This document shows, in pieces, positions 1 to 6,780 of a stretch of 9,482 nt of DNA; position 1 is the stretch's first letter; each line of letters begins with the position of its first letter. This DNA comes from Anaerolineales bacterium (lineage in GTDB: Bacteria > Chloroflexota > Anaerolineae > Anaerolineales > E44-bin32): positions 1 through 9,482 of the forward strand of contig DAOUTT010000058.1 of assembly GCA_030668545.1 (NCBI GenBank), written 5' to 3'. A model generated the notes under the pieces. The model saw nothing but the letters and a program-made list of their open reading frames with translations. It was not told where the DNA came from and did not search any database. A program made the position numbers and the translations under genes.

Positions 1-74
1 ACAAATTGCGCATTCCCTAGGTTTAAAGGCACTACCAGGAGAATTATTAGCAGTGCCCATCGAAATTTGCTCAT
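1..74 (-). CDS. Probable secreted or membrane-anchored protein, N-terminus only
   Basis: This is a partial gene read leftward off the window edge; 24 codons are visible. An ATG at 74-72 opens a frame that starts MSKFRW, followed by a hydrophobic run (ALLIILLVVPLNL) and then GNAQF. Basic residues (Lys3, Arg5), a hydrophobic core of about 13 residues and a small-residue GNA before Gln make a classic Sec signal peptide, with likely cleavage after Ala22. A GAGAAGG ribosome site lies 12 nt upstream, which is a long spacing. The start is only 43 nt beyond the stop of the CoA-transferase-like gene, so it probably belongs to the same leftward operon. What the mature protein does cannot be seen. A substrate-binding lipoprotein is unlikely, because no lipobox Cys appears in the visible part. 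Confidence is limited by the short length. Confidence 0.5.
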   Translation of the reverse strand, partial: MSKFRWALLIILLVVPLNLGNAQF

Positions 75-117
75 AAGACCAGTATACCTTCTCAAAGTTG
101 TCTTGGTTCCAATGCTG

Positions 118-939
118 CTATTGAGCAGCCTCTGACTGCAAGATCTTTCTCAGTGCAACCCGGCGATTATGGCCCGACATTAACTCGAGTTTCCTGATGC
201 CCAACGGATCGATATTTTCCCGGAGCAGTTTCAAATCTTCTGCAGATGGAGGCTCAGTGAATTTTACTGGCTCCTCGATTTCAATTTCAAAGCCTGTTTT
301 CGCTTTCACTCTTTCGACATCTATCCCCGGATGCACTGAAACCAAGCGCATCTTTCCGTTCATATAATCAAAAGCACCTAAATCGGATATTAAATACTTT
401 GGCCCTGCTCCCCGACGCCTGAAAGATTGATGACCAAGACCTGAGAGAAAATCTAGCTCGCGAACAAAGGTCACTCTTGAATGCCGCGGAACATACAAAT
501 ATATGTTATCCATAAACACAGTCACATCAGGTATTCCACCTGTGCCAGGCATTCTCATTCGCGGACGCGCGAAATCCTTTCCAAAGGCGATGTTATTGAA
601 ATTACCAGCTTGATCAATCTGGCCAGGCCTGAAAAATTCTTTTGGTCTAATGCGTGGTAGAAGATCTGCTGCTGCCTGAACGAAACCTACGGAAACCATT
701 GCTTGACCAAGCCACAGGGCTTCAATATTCGCAAGCCCAAGCGGTGCTCCCGCTCGACACAACGTCTGTCCAATTGCTGATGCAAAATATATCTCTGAGG
801 CATAGGCGTGCCATGCGAGCAAGTATCCGGCAGCTACAAGTGGAGTAGCAATCCCTTGCGCCAGAACGTCACCGTCTTCAACCTGCCTGGCGATACAGGT
901 ACATATCAGCTCGTCAATAGACCACTGCTCAGCAGCCAT
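118..939 (-). CDS. CoA-transferase beta-subunit-like protein (GctB/IpdB family), catalytic Glu replaced
   Basis: A 273-residue protein resembling, from memory, the beta subunits of glutaconate CoA-transferase (GctB) and the steroid-ring hydrolase IpdB. Shared features are the N-terminal helix plus EDGDVLAQGIATP (about 21-33), GQIDQAGNFNN (106-116), the glycine loop PGTGG (131-135), and a C-terminal block with VSVHPG and IDPLGIRKLE. By my alignment to Acidaminococcus GctB, Glu54 of the IIVESG motif (the covalent CoA-ester nucleophile) falls on Ala53 here (IYFASA). Loss of that Glu is also seen in IpdB, which opens a ring by hydrolysis rather than transferring CoA, so transferase activity is doubtful. 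These proteins work as alpha-beta complexes, yet no alpha gene is adjacent within view. I chose ATG 939 because it matches the family N-terminus and overlaps the upstream stop by 11 bp (ATGGCTGCTGA); an in-frame ATG at 987 would give 16 extra residues buried in the preceding gene. The substrate is unknown; fold assignment is confident, function is not. Confidence 0.85.
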   Translation of the reverse strand: MAAEQWSIDELICTCIARQVEDGDVLAQGIATPLVAAGYLLAWHAYASEIYFASAIGQTLCRAGAPLGLANIEALWLGQAMVSVGFVQAAADLLPRIRPKEFFRPGQIDQAGNFNNIAFGKDFARPRMRMPGTGGIPDVTVFMDNIYLYVPRHSRVTFVRELDFLSGLGHQSFRRRGAGPKYLISDLGAFDYMNGKMRLVSVHPGIDVERVKAKTGFEIEIEEPVKFTEPPSAEDLKLLRENIDPLGIRKLELMSGHNRRVALRKILQSEAAQ

Positions 940-1714
940 CGTTTGCCATCTCTTTTCGGGCACTAAGCCCAATAACCTTTTTCGCAATGTCAGGCCTATC
1001 TGTAATCAATCCATCGACGCCTATCGAGAGCAATTTCATCATCACAGATTCTTCGTTGACTGTCCACGCGTTTACTTTATGTCCAGCAGCGTGATGCTTA
1101 TCTACCACCCCTTGGTTAACTAATGATACCTCTGGGTGCAATGCGAAATAATCCGTAAACACCTCGATGATGCCGCGTACGATTTTGGGACCGCCTCCGA
1201 CCAAAGCTGCACGGCGGATCTTTTCGGAAGTTCTCCTGGCCTTCATCAAAGCTATTGGGTTGAAAGACGATAAAAGAACACGGTCTGATAGACCCTTCTT
1301 CATCACTAAAGCAACTACGATTTCTGGCAGGCGGTCGAACGGTGATGCGTAATTTTTCAACTCGACATTGATCAAAATCTTTTCACCAACAGCATAAAAT
1401 ACTTCTTCCAGGGTCGGGATCTTCTCATCGGTAAAACTTGCGTCAAACATTGACCCTGCATCAAGTAACTTAATTTCCGCGACCGCCTTTGAGGCAACGC
1501 TGCCGCTTCCATTTGTCGTGCGTTCTAGAGATTGGTCATGAATGACTACAGGGGTGCCATCCGCGGTTAGCATTGCATCTAATTCAATAGCGTCCGCCCC
1601 CATCTCTACAGCAAGCTCAAATGCAGCGATCGTATTTTCTGGTGCATACATAGACGCCCCGCGGTGAGCGATCACCAGCGGGGCTGAGGATTCCCAATTG
1701 CGATTCTCCGGCAT
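929..1714 (-). CDS. Glycerophosphodiester phosphodiesterase (GDPD family, UgpQ-like)
   Basis: Hydrolyses glycerophosphodiesters (deacylated phospholipid headgroups) to sn-glycerol-3-phosphate and an alcohol, using a divalent metal in a TIM barrel. The 261 residues carry the full signature: HRGASMYAPENT (His17, Arg18, Glu26, Asn27), the metal ligands of IELD (Glu44, Asp46), HD at 59-60 (general acid His59), LERTTNG (63-69), NVELK (Glu118, Lys120), and the C-terminal AWTVN and GLITDRPD blocks. No signal peptide precedes the first strand, so it should be cytoplasmic like UgpQ, not periplasmic like GlpQ. Its ATG follows the AAA+ ATPase stop by one base (TAATATG) and its end overlaps the CoA-transferase-like gene, so translation is probably coupled. 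The Shine-Dalgarno is weak (GTAGAGC), consistent with reinitiation. Its product is the substrate of the GlpAB enzyme encoded at the other end of the window. The exact headgroup preference cannot be read from sequence. Confidence 0.95.
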   Translation of the reverse strand: MPENRNWESSAPLVIAHRGASMYAPENTIAAFELAVEMGADAIELDAMLTADGTPVVIHDQSLERTTNGSGSVASKAVAEIKLLDAGSMFDASFTDEKIPTLEEVFYAVGEKILINVELKNYASPFDRLPEIVVALVMKKGLSDRVLLSSFNPIALMKARRTSEKIRRAALVGGGPKIVRGIIEVFTDYFALHPEVSLVNQGVVDKHHAAGHKVNAWTVNEESVMMKLLSIGVDGLITDRPDIAKKVIGLSARKEMANDGC

Positions 1715-1715
1715 A

Positions 1716-3065
1716 TTACAGCTCTACAAAATAAGCTTCTGCCGCGCGATTGAGTAGATCTTTTGTCATCTTCGGATCGACGCTAATATAGCGAGAAATA
1801 TCTAGAATCTGATCGCAAATATCTCTCGGGTGAGATGCTCTCATTTTCCGGTTGCGCTTTATATACCACTCCTGCAAAAGATATGCGAGACCACTTTCTG
1901 AATATTCTACACCCTTAGCTTCAGCAACCACTTTAAAGATGCCCCGGTAAGCTTCATAGGATGGGTCTCCAACCTCTATTTTATGTCGCAAACGCCGCAA
2001 AAAGGCTTCATCGACCAGGTCCTTTGGCGGAAGATTTGTTGAAAATACGACCAGTACGTCGAAAGGAATTTCGACTTTCCTTCCTGTATGAAGGGTGAGG
2101 TAATCAATTCTGTTTTCTAGAGGCACAATCCACCGGTTAAGCAAGTCTCGTGGACGAACCTGCTGCCGCCCAAAGTCGTCGATTAGGAAAACGCCGCCGT
2201 TGGCTTTTACTTGGAACGGTCCTTCGTAGAATTTATTCACGTCGTCGAAAACAAGGTCTAATCCCTCCATTGTCAATTCGCCACCGGTAACAATGAAGGG
2301 ACGACGAATCCGCACCCAACGCGGATCTCTCTTCGATGATGTTCTTAATGATCCAGTTCCTTCAGAGGAATGTTCTTCTTCTGGAGAAAGAACATGGTTC
2401 ACCGAATCGTAAAGTTTCACAACCTGCCCATCGATATCTATGGCGTAAGGAATATACATATCCTCTTCGAGAAGAATATTCCCGATCGCTTTCGCAATGG
2501 ATGTTTTACCGTTTCCGGGTGGTCCATAGAGAAATATCGAGGTACCCGAGTTAACCGCCGGTCCGATCTGATTGAACGTTACATCCGAGAGTATGAGCTC
2601 TGTTAAGGCAGATCGCATCGTATGCTCATCAACCGTGGGTCTACCCCGGCTCTGTTTTAAGATTGAATCGTTATAAACTGCCAATGGCACTGGTGCAGGG
2701 CCCGCATATTGGCTGCGCTCGAGCGCTTCCCTCGCGCGCGCAATCCCAGCTCCAGTAATAGCATATTGATAAGATCCTTCGCCAAAACCCACCTGGGTTT
2801 TAACCTCGACGAACTTCTCTCTTTTAAGTACCTCCAGAATCTGATCCGTTAACCCCGCAAATGGGAGCGACATCGCTTCGCTTACTTTGAAACCGGTCAT
2901 GTACCCCCGGAAATACAATATCTTCAATGCCAAATCCTGAAGCCATAACTGAGAAAGTCCGGTGTCGGATACACGACTCACCGGCGGTGGCACAAAACGA
3001 AGATTTGAGGTTGTTGGCCGATCATCGACTGCCGCTGCTCTAACAGGACTTCTTGGTAAAGACAT
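1716..3065 (-). CDS. AAA+ family ATPase with N-terminal winged-helix-like domain, function unknown
   Basis: A 449-residue AAA+ ATPase. Visible motifs (numbers from the ATG at 3065, about plus or minus 1): Walker A GPPGNGKT near 181-188, Walker B VFLIDD near 292-297 followed by FGRQ, sensor-1 Asn in VFSTN near 344, a basic RRLR arginine-finger region near 357-360, and sensor-2 HPRD near 412-415. The second Walker B acid is Asp instead of the usual Glu. Residues about 35-115 look like a small winged-helix or wHTH fold, and a conserved-looking PAPVPL linker follows. I recognise the family only as predicted ATPases in scattered bacteria; some relatives may sit near pilus genes, but I cannot confirm that. 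No membrane segment is present. It heads the leftward operon. I chose ATG 3065 because GGAG lies 7 nt upstream; the adjacent GTG at 3068 leaves only 4 nt. It might remodel a protein complex, but the client is unknown. Confidence 0.85.
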   Translation of the reverse strand: MSLPRSPVRAAAVDDRPTTSNLRFVPPPVSRVSDTGLSQLWLQDLALKILYFRGYMTGFKVSEAMSLPFAGLTDQILEVLKREKFVEVKTQVGFGEGSYQYAITGAGIARAREALERSQYAGPAPVPLAVYNDSILKQSRGRPTVDEHTMRSALTELILSDVTFNQIGPAVNSGTSIFLYGPPGNGKTSIAKAIGNILLEEDMYIPYAIDIDGQVVKLYDSVNHVLSPEEEHSSEGTGSLRTSSKRDPRWVRIRRPFIVTGGELTMEGLDLVFDDVNKFYEGPFQVKANGGVFLIDDFGRQQVRPRDLLNRWIVPLENRIDYLTLHTGRKVEIPFDVLVVFSTNLPPKDLVDEAFLRRLRHKIEVGDPSYEAYRGIFKVVAEAKGVEYSESGLAYLLQEWYIKRNRKMRASHPRDICDQILDISRYISVDPKMTKDLLNRAAEAYFVEL

Positions 3066-3124
3066 CACATATCTCCAATACTCTGCATAAATGCGCTGTT
3101 CTATGTTTCAATAAGAGTAACCCG

Positions 3125-3153
3125 ATTATATATACCCATACCGCCGTGAGCAA
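3125..3153 (-). promoter_or_regulatory. Sigma70-type promoter for the leftward AAA-GDPD-CoA-transferase operon
   Basis: Read on the minus strand, a TTGCTC -35 box (3153-3148), a 17-bp spacer and a perfect TATAAT -10 box (3130-3125) are present. The predicted start near 3118 leaves a leader of about 53 nt, with GGAG placed 7 nt before the ATG at 3065. This is the best-looking promoter in the window. Box matches and spacing are seen directly; activity is inferred. Confidence 0.6.
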
Positions 3154-3161
3154 ATAGTAAG

Positions 3162-3190
3162 TTGTGCCCACATAGATCGGAGGGTAAAAT
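3162..3190 (+). promoter_or_regulatory. Sigma70-type promoter for the glycosyltransferase, probably leaderless
   Basis: TTGTGC (3162-3167), 17 bp, then TAAAAT (3185-3190). The -10 box ends 6 bp before the ATG at 3197, so the usual start distance puts +1 at or beside the A of the start codon. A purine-rich GGAGGG (3179-3184) also lies 12 nt upstream of the ATG, so an ordinary leader from a promoter further upstream is an alternative. The -35 box sits 8 bp from the -35 box of the divergent operon promoter. Confidence 0.5.
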
Positions 3191-3196
3191 ATCCTT

Positions 3197-3883
3197 ATGA
3201 AACTTAGCGTTGTAATTCCCGTTTATAACGAATTCGATACCATCGAGATTCTCCTCGAAAGAGTGATGTCTGTCGGGCTTGCAGATGAGATCCTAATTGT
3301 CGATGATGGATCGACAGATGGAACACGAAAACTCTTGCAAGAATTGGCGCCCGCCCACGAGATCGTTCATCTCATCCTTCACGAAACGAATCAGGGCAAA
3401 GTAGCTGCAGTACAAACAGGGTTCCAGGCAGCCACTTGCGATCTAATCCTTATTCAAGATGCTGATTTGGAATACGATCCCCGGGACTACGTCACGCTTC
3501 TGCAACCCATTCGCGAAGGGATTGCAGATGTCGTCTATGGGTCCAGATTTCTCGGTGCTCCTCGGCGCGTGACGATGTTTTGGCACATGATTGCCAATAA
3601 AATGCTCACGCTAATGACTAATATCCTCTTTAATAGCATCCTCACTGATATGGAGACCGGCTACAAACTCTTCAAGAGCGAAATAATCAAAGATATCCCG
3701 CTTCGCTCGAAGCGCTTTAATATCGAGCCTGAAATAACCGCGAAATTGCTCAAGCGGAAGGTTCGCATTTTTGAAGTTCCGATTACCTTTAACCCCCGTG
3801 AATATGAGGAGGGAAAGAAGATCGGATTAGGAGATGCATTCGAGGCTGTATGGTCGTTAATTAAATATCGATTTATGGATTAA
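3197..3883 (+). CDS. Family 2 glycosyltransferase, polyprenyl-phosphate mannose/glucose synthase-like
   Basis: A 228-residue GT-A glycosyltransferase of the DPM/DPG-synthase type, which moves a sugar from a nucleotide donor (GDP-mannose or UDP-glucose) to a polyprenyl phosphate on the inner face of the membrane. Seen: the N-terminal strand [10 protein letters not shown] (3-12), nucleotide-binding VDDGSTDGT (35-43), the metal-binding DxD in QDADLEYDP (Asp88, Asp90), [14 protein letters not shown] (acceptor and base region), and a basic C-terminal motif [10 protein letters not shown]. There is no transmembrane segment, so this is the short, soluble or peripheral form, without the C-terminal GtrA-like or TM domains of longer relatives. 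It stands alone: divergent from the AAA+ operon and convergent with recJ, with no partner gene beside it. The donor sugar and acceptor cannot be read from sequence. Possible roles include protein or cell-envelope glycosylation. Confidence 0.9.
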   Translation: MKLSVVIPVYNEFDTIEILLERVMSVGLADEILIVDDGSTDGTRKLLQELAPAHEIVHLILHETNQGKVAAVQTGFQAATCDLILIQDADLEYDPRDYVTLLQPIREGIADVVYGSRFLGAPRRVTMFWHMIANKMLTLMTNILFNSILTDMETGYKLFKSEIIKDIPLRSKRFNIEPEITAKLLKRKVRIFEVPITFNPREYEEGKKIGLGDAFEAVWSLIKYRFMD

Positions 3884-3910
3884 TTTCTTAAAAAGCTACT
3901 AAGTGATGTC

Positions 3911-3930
3911 ATTCGCTAGCGCATCTAGAT
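3911..3930. repeat. Cluster of short palindromes in the convergent gap
   Basis: Between the convergent ends of the glycosyltransferase gene and recJ (a 90-bp gap) lie two adjoining perfect 8-bp palindromes, CGCTAGCG (3914-3921) and ATCTAGAT (3923-3930), with TTCGAA just after. The first is the core of a 14-bp near-palindrome (3911-3924, 12 of 14 symmetric). No stem followed by a T-run is present, so this is not a recognisable intrinsic terminator. It may be chance. Confidence 0.25.
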
Positions 3931-3973
3931 TCGAAACGCTCCTGGAAATACAACCCTCGAGATTCTTGATTAG

Positions 3974-5680
3974 CTAAATCCCTTCTGCACGATAAGTTCC
4001 CCTATTTTCAGGAAACTGAATATCTACAATGTTCAGCTGTAGCGATTCGTAACCAAGGTAGCTATTCCTCTCCAATCTATAGGCGATATCGATAAACTCT
4101 GGAAGCCGCTCAATAATATCTCCCATTCGGAATGCGATTGCATCGAAGGAGATTGATGATTTCCGTAAGGTCATCTTCAGGTGCGATTTATCCGCCCCAA
4201 CTAGGCGGCTATCCCGTACTTGCACTTGCTCGGTACAGAATATTGGCCAATTGTTTCCTTGACCACATGGTTGTAATAGATCGATAAATTTCATTATTCT
4301 TTCCCCCAATTCGTCAAATTCAGCTTTCGAATCAATCCCTACAGCAGGTATTAATTCCTCATCTCCCATTTCCTGGTCAGCAATGGCACTCAAACGTTCC
4401 TGAAGCGCCTGAATATTTTCATTGCGGACGCTGAAACCTGCAGCTGCTTCATGTCCACCAAATCGATCGAGAAGGTCAGAGCATTTCTCCAGTGCTGCCG
4501 TTATATGAAAACCAGGGATGCTCCTTGCTGAAGCACGCGTATGACTCTCGCCGATTTTGCCAACAATGGCTGGTCGATAAAATTCATCGCAGATTCTTGA
4601 GGCCGCGAGGCCAACAACCCCTTCGTGAAAATCTTGTTCTGCAACCATTAAAATAGATTCAATATCGCCGCGTTTAATAGTTTCTATCGCTCGTTCTACA
4701 ACATCTAGCGTAAGTTGTTTTCGCTTATTGTTTAACTGCTCGAGTTCTTTTGCTATATCACTCGCCGTCTGAGGTTTCTTGGCAACAAGTAACTTGTAGG
4801 CAGTAAGCGCGGATTGCACTCTTCCAGCTGCATTCAATCGGGGTCCCAGCCCAAATCCGATTGAGGATGAATCAATCCCCCCTTCCCTATATCCTGATAC
4901 ATTAATCAGCGCCCTTAACCCGATCCGTGGTGATGAGTTGAGTACATCCAATCCCATCTTAACAAGAGCGCGATTCTCGTCCGTTAGTGGAACCATATCT
5001 GCAACTGTCCCAATCGCCACAAAATCGAGAAGTGCCGTCTCTTTTGAAGAAGGTAGTCCCTTATCTCTGAAAATCGCCTGTGCTAATTTGTAAGCGACTC
5101 CTACGCCAGCTAAACCTTCGTATGGGTATTTTGTGTCTGCTCGATGCGGGTTGAGTAAAGCGAGTGCTTCTGGTAGCGCATCACCCTGAACATGATGATC
5201 GGTGATGATTACATCAAGGCCTAGTTGAGTCGCATGTGCTACTTCATCGACGGCCCGTACGCCGCAGTCGACGGTGATCAAGAGTTTCGCGTCCGACGCG
5301 GCGATATACTCTACAGCCTGATGATTGAGACCGTATCCCTCTGAAAATCTGTCCGGGAAGTATACGTTGACGGATGCCCCAATCTCCCTCAGCGCTTCGT
5401 CCAACAAGGCAGTTGCAGTGACCCCATCTGCATCGTAGTCACCGTAGATAATGATCTCCTGATCCTTTTCTAACGCCATGTTGATCCTTGAAACCGCTTC
5501 CTTCATCTCCGTAATTAAATAAGGGTCAGCTTCAATGAACGTGCCCGGATCCAGAAATTCATTGACGCTAGCTTCTGTTAAATATCCCCGATTAAAAAGT
5601 ATCTGCTGTTCGATCCTGTTGAAGGACCGTAGGGATTTGTTTACTTCAGCAGGAGGTGAATTAGGGATTGTCCATTTCAT
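3974..5680 (-). CDS. recJ: Single-stranded-DNA-specific 5'-3' exonuclease RecJ
   Basis: Degrades single-stranded DNA 5' to 3' in RecF-pathway recombination, base-excision and mismatch repair. At 568 residues it is close to the usual length (E. coli about 577). DHH-phosphoesterase motifs are intact: GDYDADG (80-86), VDCG (137-140, Asp138), TDHH (160-163), the NPHR...YEGLAGVGVAYKL block (177-199), VADMVPL (Asp228) and GFGLGPRLNAAGR (275-287). The DHHA1 domain follows, with RFGGHEAAAGFS (406-417), then a C-terminal OB-like domain (about 445-560) with PCGQGN. A helical linker rich in charged residues (about 305-335) joins the two catalytic domains, as in known RecJ. ATG 5680 is supported by AAAGGTGG 9 nt upstream. 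It is divergent from fmt and convergent with the glycosyltransferase gene. All metal-binding Asp and His residues are present, so it should be active. Confidence 0.97.
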   Translation of the reverse strand: MKWTIPNSPPAEVNKSLRSFNRIEQQILFNRGYLTEASVNEFLDPGTFIEADPYLITEMKEAVSRINMALEKDQEIIIYGDYDADGVTATALLDEALREIGASVNVYFPDRFSEGYGLNHQAVEYIAASDAKLLITVDCGVRAVDEVAHATQLGLDVIITDHHVQGDALPEALALLNPHRADTKYPYEGLAGVGVAYKLAQAIFRDKGLPSSKETALLDFVAIGTVADMVPLTDENRALVKMGLDVLNSSPRIGLRALINVSGYREGGIDSSSIGFGLGPRLNAAGRVQSALTAYKLLVAKKPQTASDIAKELEQLNNKRKQLTLDVVERAIETIKRGDIESILMVAEQDFHEGVVGLAASRICDEFYRPAIVGKIGESHTRASARSIPGFHITAALEKCSDLLDRFGGHEAAAGFSVRNENIQALQERLSAIADQEMGDEELIPAVGIDSKAEFDELGERIMKFIDLLQPCGQGNNWPIFCTEQVQVRDSRLVGADKSHLKMTLRKSSISFDAIAFRMGDIIERLPEFIDIAYRLERNSYLGYESLQLNIVDIQFPENRGTYRAEGI

Positions 5681-5746
5681 TATGCGCGGCCACCTTTAAC
5701 TCTTGATGGAATATGTAGTTTCGTCTTTCTTTTCAAAGTGTACCTT

Positions 5747-5752
5747 ACTATA
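5747..5752 (-). promoter_or_regulatory. Possible -10 box for recJ
   Basis: On the minus strand TATAGT (5752-5747) matches five of six -10 positions and would give a leader of about 60 nt before recJ, whose Shine-Dalgarno is AAAGGTGG. No good -35 hexamer sits at 16-18 bp. A second weak candidate is TTGAAA (5736-5731) with TATTCC 17 bp downstream. Neither is convincing alone. Confidence 0.25.
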
Positions 5753-5806
5753 AGTTTGTCATTTGCACTTGCGGACTTGCTATCGTCTGCGCATATGGGT
5801 ACACCT

Positions 5807-5835
5807 TTCCGAAAAAACCTGGGATGTGCTACGAT
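5807..5835 (+). promoter_or_regulatory. Extended -10 promoter for fmt, probably leaderless
   Basis: An extended -10 (TG at 5827-5828, one base, then TACGAT at 5830-5835) is preceded by a weak -35, TTCCGA (5807-5812), at 17 bp. The -10 ends 6 bp before the fmt ATG at 5842, so transcription should begin at or next to that A. No Shine-Dalgarno sequence precedes the ATG. The geometry is the same as for the glycosyltransferase gene at 3197. Confidence 0.45.
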
Positions 5836-5841
5836 GACCCT

Positions 5842-6780
5842 ATGAACGTCGTATTTATGGGCTCACCCGAATTTGCAATTCCATCTCTCGATGCTCTTTC
5901 CGCGAAGCATGAACTTGATCTCGTTGGTGTATTAACTCAACCTGACCGCCCTGCTGGCCGTGGTCGGAAATTGAGATCTTCACCCGTTAAGTTGCGCTGC
6001 AACGAGTTGGGAGTGAGTATTTATCAACCAGATTCCTTGAAATCGCCTGAAATTATTGCTATTCTCCAAACCCTGAATACTGAACTTATTATCGTAGCTG
6101 CGTACGGCATGATCCTACCGCCTAAGCTTCTTGATCTCCCTAAGTTTGGCTCTATCAATGTTCACGCGTCTCTGTTGCCGCGCTGGCGTGGAGCAGCCCC
6201 AATTCAAGCTGCAATCCACGCTGGAGATTCAGATACGGGCGTGACGATTATGAAAATGGATCCCGGTCTTGATACGGGTCCGATTCTATCTCAATGTAGT
6301 ATCGTGATCCATTCGTATGATACAGGAGGTAAATTATCAGAACGCCTCGCAGATCTAGGCGCTGAGCTACTCCTGGAAACCATCCCGGGATATATTTCAG
6401 GGGAACTCCATCCACACAAACAGGACGAGAACAAAGCAACGTATGCACCCTTGCTAAATAAATCTGATGGCCGATTAGATTTTATGCGATCCGCAATTGA
6501 GCTTGAGCGTCAAATTCGGGCGTTTGACCCTTGGCCTTCGTCGTTTCTTGAATGGGGAAATAAGCGAATTTGCATCCACAAGGCTAATGCGCTCAGCGAT
6601 GACACCTTAGAGCCTGGAGCTGTGGGCAAGATTGAGAACAAACCGGCTATCGGCGCGAACCCAGGCACGCTCCTCCTGCAAATCGTCCAGCCAGCCGGGA
6701 AAAAAGAGATGCCTGCTGAAGATTTTATTCGGGGCGCAGGAGGTATTTTGAACACCAACCTTCTCGCTAACCAGGTATGA
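5842..6780 (+). CDS. fmt: Methionyl-tRNA formyltransferase
   Basis: Transfers the formyl group of 10-formyltetrahydrofolate to Met-tRNA(fMet) for translation initiation in the cytoplasm. The 312 residues match the family in length. Seen: N-terminal VVFMGSPEFA (3-12), QPDRPAGRGRKL (33-44), VAAYGMILP (85-93), the signature NVHASLLPRWRGAAPIQ (106-122) with catalytic Asn106 and His108, and DPGLDTGPI with catalytic Asp144. All three fall at the E. coli numbers. The C-terminal tRNA-binding domain includes IRAFDPWPSSF and QPAGKKEMPAEDFIRG. I chose ATG 5842 because the conserved first strand begins there; the in-frame ATG at 5824 would add six residues and overlaps the -10 box. Divergent from recJ, it overlaps the following acetyltransferase gene by 4 bp (ATGA). 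Confidence 0.97.
   Translation: MNVVFMGSPEFAIPSLDALSAKHELDLVGVLTQPDRPAGRGRKLRSSPVKLRCNELGVSIYQPDSLKSPEIIAILQTLNTELIIVAAYGMILPPKLLDLPKFGSINVHASLLPRWRGAAPIQAAIHAGDSDTGVTIMKMDPGLDTGPILSQCSIVIHSYDTGGKLSERLADLGAELLLETIPGYISGELHPHKQDENKATYAPLLNKSDGRLDFMRSAIELERQIRAFDPWPSSFLEWGNKRICIHKANALSDDTLEPGAVGKIENKPAIGANPGTLLLQIVQPAGKKEMPAEDFIRGAGGILNTNLLANQV

Noticed and set aside
28..57. Inverted repeat GGCACT...AGTGCC as a possible terminator after the CoA-transferase-like gene.
   Set aside because: Only 6 bp of stem around an 18-base loop with no T-run, and it lies inside the signal-peptide frame.
1..60. An alternative minus-strand frame from an ATG at 60-58 (MGTANNSPGS...).
   Set aside because: The frame from ATG 74 gives a coherent signal peptide and has a ribosome site upstream, whereas this frame gives a featureless peptide.
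654..848. A short plus-strand open frame of 64 codons inside the CoA-transferase-like gene, and similar frames opposite the ATPase, fmt and glpA.
   Set aside because: They lie antisense or out of frame to strongly conserved genes and show no motif, promoter or ribosome site of their own.
937..987. The longer CoA-transferase-like protein starting at ATG 987.
   Set aside because: The extra 16 residues lie wholly within the 3' end of the phosphodiesterase gene and do not match the family N-terminus; ATG 939 fits both.
3184..3199. GGAGGG as a normal Shine-Dalgarno site for the glycosyltransferase gene.
   Set aside because: Not fully excluded, but the 12-nt spacing is long and the predicted promoter would start transcription downstream of it.
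5824..5841. An upstream in-frame ATG for fmt.
   Set aside because: It would add MCYDDP before the conserved start of the family and coincides with the -10 region; there is no ribosome site before it.
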